Shown in pieces: positions 18,045 through 26,805 of a DNA stretch of 64,000 nt. The stretch lies in NCBI RefSeq assembly GCF_016403105.1, contig NZ_CP046155.1, positions 620,001 through 684,000 of the forward strand, in the 5' to 3' direction. The notes under the pieces are model-generated. The model was not told the DNA's origin and did not search any database. It worked only from the letters and a program-made list of their open reading frames with translations. The DNA is from Leptolyngbya sp. BL0902 (GTDB lineage: Bacteria > Cyanobacteriota > Cyanobacteriia > Phormidesmidales > Phormidesmidaceae). Every line of letters starts with the position of its first letter. Position 1 is the first letter of the stretch. The position numbers and the translations under genes are program-made.

Positions 18045-20585
18045 TTAATGGGCAGATTGCCCGGTGGAGAGAGCCCGATAGCGCCCGGTGACGGTGGGAT
18101 GAGCTAGGCCCAGAGCTGTAGTTTTGAGGCTTTCTAGGCGCTGATCTAACGCCGGAAACTCCCTCGGCCAGGGCTGAAAAAGCCCTAGTTTGCGGATCAC
18201 CAGATGGGTTTCTAGGCTGGGTGGGGCCAGCATTTGGGTGATGGCTTGGGCCTGGGCATTGCGGTAGGCGAAGGCTAGCCCCCCTCGGTAGGAGCGGTCT
18301 GGGGGCAGGGGCAGGGATGTCAGCCACGACCGCAGCGGTTGAATAGCCAGGGTGTCGGCCAGACGCAGGGTATCGAGGGTCAGAGATCCGCCCGCCTGAA
18401 GGTCGTTCTGGGTGTAGGCGGGCCAGTGGGTGTCTGGGTCGAGCCATGCCGCCATCAAGAGAGCGGGCGGTGGGGCATCCGTGGCGATCAGGCTTTCTAG
18501 ATGGGCTAGGGCAGCGGCAGGATCGGTGTCAGCCCAGAAGACGGCAGGCAAGAAGGGCCGCAATCGGCTGGTATCCAAAGACGCCAGCGGTTGTCCGACC
18601 CACCAGCCCAGGACAGCACGGGTTTCGTACAGAACGCCGTAGCCCGGATCGCTGGCATTCACCTCGGCCAGCAGGTGATCGTATTCCGCCAGGGTTGCGC
18701 TGACCACAGCGGGATAGATCGCTTGTAGGGGCGGGCTTTGCCACAGTGGATAGGTGAGGGAGGCCGGATTGACCAGGGCTTCTAGGGTAAAGGCCGCGAT
18801 GGCCTGGGCCGCTTGGTCGGTGGCTAAGAGTAGTTCCCCCAGCAGCCAGTAGCCGTAGTGGCGGTGGCGGGGCAGGATCTGGACGGATCGCTGGGCGTAG
18901 GTCAAGGCTTGGGCAGGGTCGTCGGGCTGGTAGAGTACCGCCAGATTTTGGTTAAACCAGACATCATTGGGAGCAGCGGCTTGGGCCTGCTGGGCATAGT
19001 CCACCGCGAGGGCACGCACCCTGACCTTGGCTTCAGAATCGCCCAGTAGCTCACTCAGGTCTTGGAAGGACTCGCTGGCCATGGCGGCGGCGGTTGGATC
19101 CCAGGGACTGAGTAGGGTGGCTTGGTGCCAGCGGGTATCGGCCAGATTGACGGCTTGACGGTCAAAGGCGGCTTTGGCCTGAGCCCCCAGACCCACCGTG
19201 AGCGCAAAGGGCAACCAGAGGTAGACCAGGAGCCCAACCCCGGCCCAGACGACCAAGCTGGCCAGCCGACGGTGGGCGGGCAGAATGGTGCGGCTGGGTA
19301 ATCCATAGGCATCGGCAAGGCTGATCAGCAGTACGACCAGGGCCACCAGGGTGCCAGAAATGGGGATATTTTCGAGCTGATAATCCGTCAGGCTAGACAC
19401 GCCATAGGCCACAAACGCGCCGCCAATGCCCCCCAAAAGGTGCCGATCCGCCGTCGCCAAGGGCAACTGCCACAGTTGCCACAGCCGTCGGCCCAGCCAA
19501 AACAGCCCCGCTAGGTATAGGATCAGCCCCGGCAGGCCCAACTCCCCCGCAATCTGCACCGGGGTATTGTGCAACTGCTGAATGTGATCCAGTCCGGCCC
19601 CGGTTTCAATCGGGCGATAGAGGTTAGACATCCGACTCATCACCCCCGGCCCCACCCCCACCCAGGGGCGATCTGCCAAAATATTGCCCCCCAGCCGCAG
19701 CATAAACCAGCGATCCAGGGTGGGGCCATCCGCAGCGCCTGCCATGCTAAACCAACCGCGCAGGCGAGGGTTGAGGCCCAGGGCCAGCCCCATCGCCCCC
19801 AGGGGCACTACCCCCATCAGCCCCCAACGCCAGCGGTGATCCTGGTGAGCCCTGCCTAGGCCCCAGGCCCAGGCCCCGACTAGCCAGACGATAAAACCCA
19901 AGGCAGCTCCTCGGGAGCCACTGAGGTAGAGGGCGGTGGTGATTAGACCTACGGCTCCGGCAGCGGCCCAACGCCCAGGGCCAGACAGGGCCAGAGCTGC
20001 CGCCACCGCCAGGGGCAGCGTCAGCCCCAGATAGCCGCCCACAAAGTTGTGGTGTCCTAGGGGCTGGTGGTTGCGAAGGGCCGTAAAAAAGTCCTGGGAT
20101 GACAAAGAGGCTACCTCGGGCCAACCCAGAGCCAAGCTGATGAGCGCCACCCCCGCCGCCACCGCCACCAGGCCCAGCCACAGCCGCCGCCGCGTTAACG
20201 CGCTGTGATCAACTTCATTGCGGTAGGCGTAGAGTCCGAGGGCGTAGGCGATGACTACGCTGGTATTCCACAGCGCCACCCGAGGAAACGGCGATGCCAG
20301 ACTCGATAGGGCCAGAACAGCCCCCAGGGCCAACAGCCAGCTATCCAACCCGTGCCCTAGGCCCAGGAAGGGCCGCTGAAGCTGTCGCAGCCGTAGAATT
20401 AGCCCCACCAGTAGGGCCAAAAATCCTCCCTGCCACAGCCCCAGCCAGGGCCAGTCCACCATGCGAAAGTAGCTCAAGGGCAGCCAGCTCAAGATCACCA
20501 GCACAGCGAGGTGAGGCCCCAGCCGCCAGGGCCATCGCCGCTGACCAGGGCAGGAACGGGGGGAATCGAGAGATGGGGCGGTCAT
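18045..20585 (-). CDS. O-antigen ligase/polymerase-like membrane protein with C-terminal TPR region (copy 2)
   Basis: This is a paralogue of the protein at 14687-17287, with the same plan: multiple membrane helices over about 450 residues, then a helical TPR-like tail. The ligase-type signature reads WVGVGPGVMSRMSNLYRPIE, followed by HIQQLHNTPVQIAGELGLPG. I start it at the ATG at 20583-20585 (MTAPSLDSPRS, 846 residues). An upstream start at 20663 would add 26 residues of unlikely leader. Both copies share the phrase SSLTDYQLE/SLTDYQLD in the last membrane region. The gene is divergent from pstS and shares a 175-bp promoter region with it. Confidence 0.82.
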   Translation of the reverse strand: MTAPSLDSPRSCPGQRRWPWRLGPHLAVLVILSWLPLSYFRMVDWPWLGLWQGGFLALLVGLILRLRQLQRPFLGLGHGLDSWLLALGAVLALSSLASPFPRVALWNTSVVIAYALGLYAYRNEVDHSALTRRRLWLGLVAVAAGVALISLALGWPEVASLSSQDFFTALRNHQPLGHHNFVGGYLGLTLPLAVAAALALSGPGRWAAAGAVGLITTALYLSGSRGAALGFIVWLVGAWAWGLGRAHQDHRWRWGLMGVVPLGAMGLALGLNPRLRGWFSMAGAADGPTLDRWFMLRLGGNILADRPWVGVGPGVMSRMSNLYRPIETGAGLDHIQQLHNTPVQIAGELGLPGLILYLAGLFWLGRRLWQLWQLPLATADRHLLGGIGGAFVAYGVSSLTDYQLENIPISGTLVALVVLLISLADAYGLPSRTILPAHRRLASLVVWAGVGLLVYLWLPFALTVGLGAQAKAAFDRQAVNLADTRWHQATLLSPWDPTAAAMASESFQDLSELLGDSEAKVRVRALAVDYAQQAQAAAPNDVWFNQNLAVLYQPDDPAQALTYAQRSVQILPRHRHYGYWLLGELLLATDQAAQAIAAFTLEALVNPASLTYPLWQSPPLQAIYPAVVSATLAEYDHLLAEVNASDPGYGVLYETRAVLGWWVGQPLASLDTSRLRPFLPAVFWADTDPAAALAHLESLIATDAPPPALLMAAWLDPDTHWPAYTQNDLQAGGSLTLDTLRLADTLAIQPLRSWLTSLPLPPDRSYRGGLAFAYRNAQAQAITQMLAPPSLETHLVIRKLGLFQPWPREFPALDQRLESLKTTALGLAHPTVTGRYRALSTGQSAH

Positions 20586-20760
20586 GGTGGCGGAGCAGAC
20601 GGGATCGTGGTGGAAGCAGTGTACCCCACTTGCTTTCTTAAACTTTTGTTGAGATTGAGACAATGTAGCCTTAGCCCAGCCATGAGGTGGGCTTAGGGTG
20701 AGCCTCGTATTCTCTGGGGTGGCGAATTTTTCTTCCTTCGACCGCTACGGAGAATGTCCT

Positions 20761-21681
20761 ATGGTGATGAGCAGACAAAAATTGAACCGCTATGCCCTGG
20801 CTAGCGCAGTAGCGGCCACCGTGGCCCTAGGGTTTGGAGCGACCCCAGCCCCGGCCCAAAGCTCCCTGGTGCAGGTGGATGGGTCTAGCACGGTGTTTCC
20901 CATCAGCGAGGCCATGGCCGAGGAGTTTATCGCGGCGAACCCCGGCACGCAAGTCACCGTGGGCGTATCGGGCACCGGGGGCGGTTTTCGCAAGTTCTGT
21001 GCTGGCGAACTCGACATCACCGGAGCCTCCCGCCCCATCCGCGACACGGAAGCTGAACTCTGCGCGGCAGCGGGGGTGGAGTACGTGGAAGTGCCCATCG
21101 CCATCGATGCCCTGACGGTAGTGATTCACCCCGAAAACACCTGGGCCAGAAGCATGACCGTGGATCAGCTTCGCACCCTGTGGGAGCCCGCTGCCGAAGG
21201 GCGCATCACCCGCTGGAATCAGATCAATCCGAGCTGGCCCAACACCCCGATTTCCCTCTACGGCCCCGGCACCGACTCCGGCACCTTCGACTACTTTACC
21301 GAGGCCATTATCGGCACCTCTGGCGAAAGCCGCACTGACTACACCGCCAGCGAAGATGACAACATCCTAGTAGTGGGGGTTTCCCGCGACCGGGGTGCCC
21401 TGGGCTACTTTGGCATGGCCTACTACCTAGAAAACCAAGGGCGCTTAGCTTCGGTGGCCATCGATGGGGTTGCTGCCACGGTTGAGCACGTGGCCGATGG
21501 CACCTATGTACCCCTCTCCCGACCGATCTTTTTCTACGTGAGGAAGAGCAGCCTAGAGTCTCGGCCTGAGGTACGCGCCTTTGTGGAGTTCATGCTAGAC
21601 CAGGCCACCACCCTGGTTCCTGAGGTGGGCTATGTGCCGCTGCCTACCGAACGCTACAGCGCCATTCGGTCTGGGCTGTAG
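20761..21681 (+). CDS. pstS: Phosphate ABC transporter substrate-binding protein PstS
   Basis: PstS binds orthophosphate outside the cytoplasmic membrane for the PstCAB importer. The 306-residue product from the ATG at 20761 has a signal peptide (residues 1-30, ASAVAATVALGFGATPAPAQ) and begins the mature domain with VQVDGSSTVFPISEAMAEEF. It contains the phosphate-site motifs GVSGTGGGFRKFC and GPGTDSGTFDYFTEAI. GGAGA at 20750-20754 is a suitable ribosome site and decides against the upstream GTG at 20698. No pstC, pstA or pstB follows. Two TonB-like genes come next instead, so this is an orphan binding protein, as often seen for extra PstS copies in cyanobacteria. Confidence 0.94.
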   Translation: MVMSRQKLNRYALASAVAATVALGFGATPAPAQSSLVQVDGSSTVFPISEAMAEEFIAANPGTQVTVGVSGTGGGFRKFCAGELDITGASRPIRDTEAELCAAAGVEYVEVPIAIDALTVVIHPENTWARSMTVDQLRTLWEPAAEGRITRWNQINPSWPNTPISLYGPGTDSGTFDYFTEAIIGTSGESRTDYTASEDDNILVVGVSRDRGALGYFGMAYYLENQGRLASVAIDGVAATVEHVADGTYVPLSRPIFFYVRKSSLESRPEVRAFVEFMLDQATTLVPEVGYVPLPTERYSAIRSGL

Positions 21682-21769
21682 ACTGCTGGTTGCCCACGCC
21701 AACCCCTGCCCATAGCCCTTGGGATGATGGTGTTCCAAGGGCTTTCTGCCCCCTTTGGTACTCAGCCCT

Positions 21770-22702
21770 ATGGCCCCCGACGCCTCTCCACGGATCAACC
21801 CCTTGTCCCGGCTGGCGGGGCTCAAGACACGCTGTGTCTCGCCCACGGCTTGGGCGGGCCTGCTGGTTAGTCTATCCCTAGCGATCCATGGGCTGTTGTT
21901 GATGGCACCGATGCCCCCTCGCCCAGAGGCCACTGAGGAGGAAACAACGGCTGAGGAGGACTTTGTGGATCTGCTCAGTATTAGCTCCCTGGCGGCTCCG
22001 GCCCCGGTGGCTGAGACACCGCCGCCCGCTGAGACGCCCACGGCCCCACCCCCAGCCGCCCCACCCCCAGCCGCCCCAGTGGCTCCTCGAATACCCGATT
22101 CATACCCCGATCCCAGCGCGTTGCCGCCCGCCCCCCTAGAGGCCATGGCCCCAACGGATCTCCCTACGGACAACCTCGAAGCCTTGAGCACCGAGGATAA
22201 CCCACCCGTGGCCTCCTCTACGGCGGTGGATTCCAACCCTCCCCCCGTGGTGGTGCAGGAACAGGAAGTTTTGGAAATTGTGACGCGCCTCACTCGCGGG
22301 TCGGGAGAAAGCGATTTTGACTCCACAGCTACTTCCTTTCCCGCCGTAGCGTTTTTAACCCGACGTGGTATCCAGGAGTGGTCGGCCCAGCAGCAAGCCT
22401 GCTTTTTTAGCCAAATTAGCGCCGATAGCTACCGCTTGGCTCCGGGGGCTGTGGATGTCCGCTACCTGACCCGCAATGTGCAATTCATCGAGCAGCAGGA
22501 TGTGCCCCGCACCTTTCCAACGCCCGCCTACCAGGTCAGCCCCCTACCGGAGGGCTACTGTGGCCACACCCTGTTTCAAGTGTTGCAGGGAGGACAGCCG
22601 CTGCTGTTTATTTCCGTTGTGGGGCTGGGGGTGGGCAATCCCCAGGCCACGGGCCTCGTGATCATTTGGTCGTCTGACCCTAGGCTGGGCTGGGCTCCCT
22701 GA
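21770..22702 (+). CDS. Proline-rich anchored protein, TonB-like (copy 1)
   Basis: From the ATG at 21770 the product has 310 residues. A membrane anchor lies at about residues 27-47 (LLVSLSLAIHGLLLMAP). A long acidic and proline-rich stretch follows (about 50-160, with PAETPTAPPPAAPPPAAPV), then a compact C-terminal domain of roughly 130 residues with three cysteines (QQACFFSQISAD, EGYCGHTLFQV). This topology, a short cytoplasmic tail, anchor, rigid Pro-rich arm and terminal domain, is that of TonB energy transducers, but the C-terminal domain is not clearly TonB_C. A TTG at 21755 is an alternative start. It stands 88 bp after pstS and 101 bp before a second protein of the same design. Confidence 0.65.
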   Translation: MAPDASPRINPLSRLAGLKTRCVSPTAWAGLLVSLSLAIHGLLLMAPMPPRPEATEEETTAEEDFVDLLSISSLAAPAPVAETPPPAETPTAPPPAAPPPAAPVAPRIPDSYPDPSALPPAPLEAMAPTDLPTDNLEALSTEDNPPVASSTAVDSNPPPVVVQEQEVLEIVTRLTRGSGESDFDSTATSFPAVAFLTRRGIQEWSAQQQACFFSQISADSYRLAPGAVDVRYLTRNVQFIEQQDVPRTFPTPAYQVSPLPEGYCGHTLFQVLQGGQPLLFISVVGLGVGNPQATGLVIIWSSDPRLGWAP

Positions 22703-22803
22703 ACCGTCCTTCCTGCCCCAACTCGACAGCCCCCTGGATCTATCCTGAATAGGAAGCCCTATTGATAACGGGCCACCAAACCGTTGCCTCACTTCGTGCT
22801 GCT

Positions 22804-23880
22804 ATGACGTTCCAACCCCCGCCACCCCCAAAATATAGGCTGCCGTGGCAACGCCTGCTCGCCCCCATGCTGCTGGCCTCCCTGGGGCTGCATGGGGCCG
22901 TTCTGATGCTGCCCACCGGAGCCTCGGACGATAGCCCCATTCCCCCACCCGATCCAGAGCAGGACAGTGTGGCGATGACCCGCGTTCTCCCGACGTCTTC
23001 CTCCGAAGGGGAAGACCCGATGGCAGGCCAATCCCCAGGGGAGGCTGTTACCCCAATGGCGGGGACACAACCTCTGAACCCAGCCGGAGTAGGCGTTCCA
23101 GCCCAGCGCTCGCCTGAGGTTGCCCCCACCGCGCCCCGGACAGTTCCCCAACCCAGGACAGTTCCTCGCAACCTGGAAAATGTCGGCCAGGGCCAATCGT
23201 CCCCCAATCCTGCGCCTCCCCCCAGCCCTGCCGCCAACCGCCCCCAGGCCGGGGAAACGGAAAGCCCCCGCCCCAGCGCCCCCAGCCCTGCGGCTCCGCC
23301 TGTGCCTAGCGATAGACCTGCGCCCGCTGATTCATCTAACCAAAACCAAACCCAGGCGCTCATGGCCTCGCCCCGCCCCCCTGCCCTGGCAGGAAATAAC
23401 CTGCGGGAGCAATTGCAGGCCCATGCGGCTCGGCTGAACTTTTCCCCATCTCGGCTCAATCGGCTGACGGAGGCCCTGCGGGAACGGTTTAGCTACAACG
23501 CCGTAACCAGCACCGAGGAAGCCTTTGCCACCAACTACCGTGAATGGCAGACGCAGATTCGCCAAGACACCGGGATCGCTGATCTCACAGCGGAGACCCT
23601 GCCCGACCCCGTGGCTGTGGCCTATTGGCAGCGGGCTTGCCTCAATCCGGCCCCTGGCCTAGTTAGGGTGGGCCTTGTGGTCAATCCCGATGGCTCCCAC
23701 CACGGCCCGCCCGTCCTATTGCAAAGCTCTGGCTATGGGGCCGTCGATGACTGGGCCTTGAGCACCCTGGCCGACCAAACGCTCCCAACGGCCAATCAGG
23801 TCAGCGCCTATATCCTCACGGTTGAACCCAGCGTGGAGGCTGGGCCGAATCCCTGCCTTGCGGTTACGCCTAGTACCTAA
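22804..23880 (+). CDS. TonB-family-like protein (copy 2)
   Basis: From the ATG at 22804 the product has 358 residues: an N-terminal anchor (about residues 18-36, LLAPMLLASLGLHGAVLML), then a long Pro/Ser/Ala-rich linker (about 40-215). The C-terminal domain has the TonB-type segment RVGLVVNPDGSHHGPPVLLQSSGYGAVDDWALSTL (position about 295-330). TonB proteins span the periplasm to energise outer-membrane receptors using ExbB/ExbD, which are not in this window. The same architecture as its upstream neighbour suggests ancient duplication. It lies in a same-strand run pstS-copy 1-copy 2, so a role in phosphate-responsive envelope transport is a possible inference. Confidence 0.7.
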   Translation: MTFQPPPPPKYRLPWQRLLAPMLLASLGLHGAVLMLPTGASDDSPIPPPDPEQDSVAMTRVLPTSSSEGEDPMAGQSPGEAVTPMAGTQPLNPAGVGVPAQRSPEVAPTAPRTVPQPRTVPRNLENVGQGQSSPNPAPPPSPAANRPQAGETESPRPSAPSPAAPPVPSDRPAPADSSNQNQTQALMASPRPPALAGNNLREQLQAHAARLNFSPSRLNRLTEALRERFSYNAVTSTEEAFATNYREWQTQIRQDTGIADLTAETLPDPVAVAYWQRACLNPAPGLVRVGLVVNPDGSHHGPPVLLQSSGYGAVDDWALSTLADQTLPTANQVSAYILTVEPSVEAGPNPCLAVTPST

Positions 23881-24017
23881 AGCCAATCCGACTTGGCTAA
23901 CCCTGATTCCTCTGGAGTGGTATTGCAGCTCACCCAAGCTGTTAGCGTGTCGCCAGGGCGTAATCGCTGCAAATGCACCACCCAGAGCATCATCCAGAGG
24001 CTAGATGCTTCGGATAA

Positions 24018-24404
24018 TCATGACTCTAGATCTTGCTGAGCCCTCAAGAGTGCCTCGGTAGCCACCTTAATGCAGGACTCTAGAGGAACGTCCTGAGGAT
24101 CTATGCCAAACACTTCCGCCATACGGTAACGCGCCATCTTTGCTGTATCCACAATGTCGATTACAGCACCGTTTAACGGGCCATAGAGACCCCCAGGACA
24201 GGCTTTAGCATACATTTCAGCCATGGTGGCGGCACGGTTGGTGTCTATCATTTTATTACTCTCCTCTTCTAGTGTTTCAACCTGCTCAAAGATCAAAACT
24301 CTCAGCTTTGCCCCAAAGCTAAGCTCTTTCCAACTCAAGTCGCTACGACAAGACTCAATTTGCTTTTTTTCGATGTCGGATATATCCAGTGAGTAACGGG
24401 TCAT
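24018..24404 (-). CDS. Hypothetical protein, unrecognised, AT-rich
   Basis: This is a 128-residue soluble protein that I do not recognise. It is predicted largely helical and acidic, with a short middle segment ACPGGLYGPLNGAVIDIVD. There is no signal peptide, membrane helix or known motif. The gene and its upstream 160 bp are visibly more AT-rich than the surrounding sequence, with codons such as AAA, ATT and TCT that its neighbours avoid. That could mean recent acquisition. No strong ribosome site precedes the ATG at 24404. The helicase gene lies upstream of it in the same orientation across a 167-bp gap, and no operon is evident. Confidence 0.5.
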   Translation of the reverse strand: MTRYSLDISDIEKKQIESCRSDLSWKELSFGAKLRVLIFEQVETLEEESNKMIDTNRAATMAEMYAKACPGGLYGPLNGAVIDIVDTAKMARYRMAEVFGIDPQDVPLESCIKVATEALLRAQQDLES

Positions 24405-24571
24405 ATTGCTTGCACGTATTTTTAGCCTCAGTTCAAAGAACTTATGCTGATGCTAGCGCAGTAACTCAATATGAGTATATATTTTATCTTCTAGCTCGAC
24501 TTGAGTCGGTCGCAATGGAGGGTCAGCCTGTGTCGCGGTCAATCTCGCTATGTTTTGACAGCAGGTATTAG

Positions 24572-26182
24572 CTAGGCCAGAAATCTAGAGCTTGTTGGAT
24601 TCTGTGTCCCTTGCCGAAAGCCTGCTAAGCGTTGAAAACTGCCGGGGCCGCATTCTTTTTCAAATTCCTGCACGATCCAGTCCTGGCGTTTGCCGAGGCG
24701 TTTAGCGCTTTTTTGTAGATATTCCCAATACTCCATCATTTGGTAGGGGGTGGGGCGGGGGCCAAACAGGGAGCCAAAGTACCAGGAATCCTTCGGTTTG
24801 CGTCCGCAGTGTTCCCAGAAGGAGCGTTCGGCCCAGGTGGGGGCATTGCGGCGCAGGTAGGCGCGGCGACGGTGGCTGTGGAACAGTTCGACTAGGGTGG
24901 GCAAGTCGTTGATTTGGTGGGCCTGGGCGGCGGAGTAGATCTCCACCATGTCCTCCAGGTTGAGGGGGCGTTCGGTGATCCACTGGTGGCCGCAGTCGGG
25001 GCATTTGGCGATGAAGGCTAGCACTACCCGTCCGCATTGGGGGCAGGGTTTGGTGGGGGCGGGTTTGGAGTCGTCGCTGCTGGCTTGCTGGGTGGGCAGG
25101 TGGTAGTCCTTGATGTCTTCCGGGAAGCCCAGCCGTTCCAGATTGCCCGCCTGGTCGAGGATAATGCCGTAGCCCTTGCCCGTGTGGGGCGAAATCCGCA
25201 TGACGCGGCCAATTTGTTGCAGGTGCAAGGCGCTAGATTGGGTGGGCCGCAGCAGCAGGCCGACCTCCACGCTGGGCTCGTCAAAGCCGATACTGATCAC
25301 GTTGCAGGAGGTGAGCATCAGGATCTTTTCCTGGCGCAAATCTTGGTACATCTGCTGACGTTCTTTGATCGGGGTGCCCCCTTCCACCGTGGCGGCGGGG
25401 ATGCCAGCGGCGTTGAAGGCGTTGGCCACATGGCGGGCGTGTTCCAAATCCACACAAAAGGCGATGGTGCGTTTGCCGGGGCAGAGGCGCTGCCATTCGG
25501 TGACGATTTTTTCGACCAGTTCTGGACGGTCGCAGGCGTTTTTGAGGCCCGCTTCGTCATAGTCGCCGCCCACGGTTTTCACCTCCGCCAGGTTGGCGAC
25601 GCCATCGGGGGGCATACTGTAGTACTTCATCGGGGCCAGATAGCCCATGTGCTGCAACTCGCTGGGTACCGGGGAGGCCACCAGCGTATCGAGCACATCT
25701 CCCAGTTGCTCTTTGCCCAGGCGTTCGGGGGTGGCGGTCATCACTAGGTGGGTGGCGTTGGGAAAGGTCTTCAGTACCGACTTACCGACCTGGCTGAATA
25801 GGGTGATGTGGCCCTCGTCGTAGAACACCACATCGGCGGGCCACTGTTTCCACCAGCGGCGTTTGGCCATGGTTTGAATGCTGGCAATCTGAATCGGGGC
25901 GTCGCGGTTTTCCTCCCAGCCCGCTTTGATGAAGCCGCAGTGCAGCCCAAAGGACTTCATTTTTTCGTAGGTTTGGCCCACCAACACGTCCAGATGCACC
26001 AAAAACATCAGCCGTTTGCCCGCTGACTCCGCGTGGGCACAAATTTGACCGCTAATCACCGTTTTCCCGGCCCCGGTGCCCGCCACAATGGCCACCCGCT
26101 TGTGGCCCTCATTCAACTCTCGGTAGAGATCGTTAATCAGGTCAACCTGGTAGGGACGTAGTTTGGGCGGCACGGCAGACAT
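24572..26182 (-). CDS. SF2 DEAD/DEAH-box helicase with zinc ribbon
   Basis: The 536-residue protein is a superfamily 2 helicase of the type seen in UvrB/RecG-like and phage helicases. Walker A is GTGAGKT at 35-41. Motif II reads DEGH (122-125) instead of DEAH, and motif III is TATPER (149-154). The second RecA domain carries SIGFDEPSVEVGLLLRPTQ and motif VI QQIGRVMR (around 330). A four-cysteine zinc ribbon (CPQCG ... CPDCG) lies near 380-400. A further helical tail with WXXH-like aromatic segments (EYWEYLQKSAKRLGKRQ) resembles DNA-binding tails of phage and plasmid helicases. No partner nuclease, methylase or phage gene lies nearby, so no defence role can be claimed. Confidence 0.85.
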   Translation of the reverse strand: MSAVPPKLRPYQVDLINDLYRELNEGHKRVAIVAGTGAGKTVISGQICAHAESAGKRLMFLVHLDVLVGQTYEKMKSFGLHCGFIKAGWEENRDAPIQIASIQTMAKRRWWKQWPADVVFYDEGHITLFSQVGKSVLKTFPNATHLVMTATPERLGKEQLGDVLDTLVASPVPSELQHMGYLAPMKYYSMPPDGVANLAEVKTVGGDYDEAGLKNACDRPELVEKIVTEWQRLCPGKRTIAFCVDLEHARHVANAFNAAGIPAATVEGGTPIKERQQMYQDLRQEKILMLTSCNVISIGFDEPSVEVGLLLRPTQSSALHLQQIGRVMRISPHTGKGYGIILDQAGNLERLGFPEDIKDYHLPTQQASSDDSKPAPTKPCPQCGRVVLAFIAKCPDCGHQWITERPLNLEDMVEIYSAAQAHQINDLPTLVELFHSHRRRAYLRRNAPTWAERSFWEHCGRKPKDSWYFGSLFGPRPTPYQMMEYWEYLQKSAKRLGKRQDWIVQEFEKECGPGSFQRLAGFRQGTQNPTSSRFLA

Positions 26183-26226
26183 CGCAAGGCAAGGAAGACG
26201 ATAGGTTCATGGAATGTGGGGGATTA

Positions 26227-26320
26227 GCCCTCACCCCCAGCCCCTCTCCCCTAGGGAGAGGGGAGCTGGAGTATCCTTCAAAGTCCTTCTCCCCCAGGGA
26301 GAGGGATTGAGGGGGAGGGA
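26227..26320. repeat. GC-rich double-hairpin dispersed repeat (copy 2)
   Basis: A 94-bp block made of two consecutive palindromes (CCCCTCTCCC/GGGAGAGGGG, then TCTCCC/GGGAGAGGG) bordered by CCCTCACCCCC and GGGGGAGGG, so the whole unit is also roughly palindromic. It fills the gap between the helicase start and the small anchored protein. Related copies occur at 2286, 47388 and 48499. It has no coding capacity and fits a MITE or REP-doublet. Confidence 0.75.
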
Positions 26321-26325
26321 TCTCC

Positions 26326-26805
26326 CTACCACAGGGCTGGGATCGACTCCAGTTCGGGGTCGTTGGTGACGGGGGGCGCTGGGTCGGGTCGCACCAAACC
26401 GGGCTGCACTGGGGCAATGTCGCCAATGGGGGCGGGTAGGGTGGTGGCTCCCTGGCGGGGAATCACGTTTTGAGTTGCTCCGGGCTGGGTGGGGCTAAGG
26501 GTGGGTGGGGTGCCCGCTGGGGCCGTAAACCCGCCGTTGGTGGGGGTGATGTCGCCGCCACCCATCACAGCCGAGTTGTTGGGAACCGTGGTGCCCAGGG
26601 CGGGTGTGCCAGATGGGGTCATATTTTGACGCTGTACGGCCTGCCCTGCCTGCTCGATAGGCTGTGTCCCTAGATCGCGGTCATCGGCTCGTAACCCACC
26701 TCGCGGCTGATTATTGCCCTGAAGCAGTTGGCTCATGCCTCCCGCCCCCGACCAAGCCAGCAGCACCAGCAGCGCCATAGCTGCGCCCAACGCATAGCGA
26801 TTCAT
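26326..26805 (-). CDS. Small membrane-anchored Pro/Thr/Gln-rich hypothetical protein
   Basis: From the ATG at 26805, preceded by a very strong ribosome site (GAGGAGGAGG reading on the minus strand), the product has 159 residues. It has one N-terminal hydrophobic segment (about residues 4-22, YALGAAMALLVLLAWSGAGG) that may be an anchor or signal peptide. A low-complexity extracytoplasmic tail rich in Thr, Pro, Asn and Gln follows, with several PxxG-type repeats (GTPALGTTVP, GGDITPTNGGF). I do not recognise a domain. A longer start at 26916 would add residues without a ribosome site and is rejected. It lies upstream of the helicase on the same strand. Confidence 0.6.
   Translation of the reverse strand: MNRYALGAAMALLVLLAWSGAGGMSQLLQGNNQPRGGLRADDRDLGTQPIEQAGQAVQRQNMTPSGTPALGTTVPNNSAVMGGGDITPTNGGFTAPAGTPPTLSPTQPGATQNVIPRQGATTLPAPIGDIAPVQPGLVRPDPAPPVTNDPELESIPALW

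Noticed and set aside
14687-20585. Naming either Wzy-like gene ictB
   Set aside because: IctB is about half this length; only the membrane half is similar.
20590-20760. Possible Pho box (CTTAAC-type repeats) before pstS
   Set aside because: Only one weak CTTAAACT-like unit is present and the expected 11-bp direct repeats are missing.
24572-26182. Helicase as part of a defence or restriction system
   Set aside because: No nuclease, methyltransferase, Argonaute or other defence component lies nearby.
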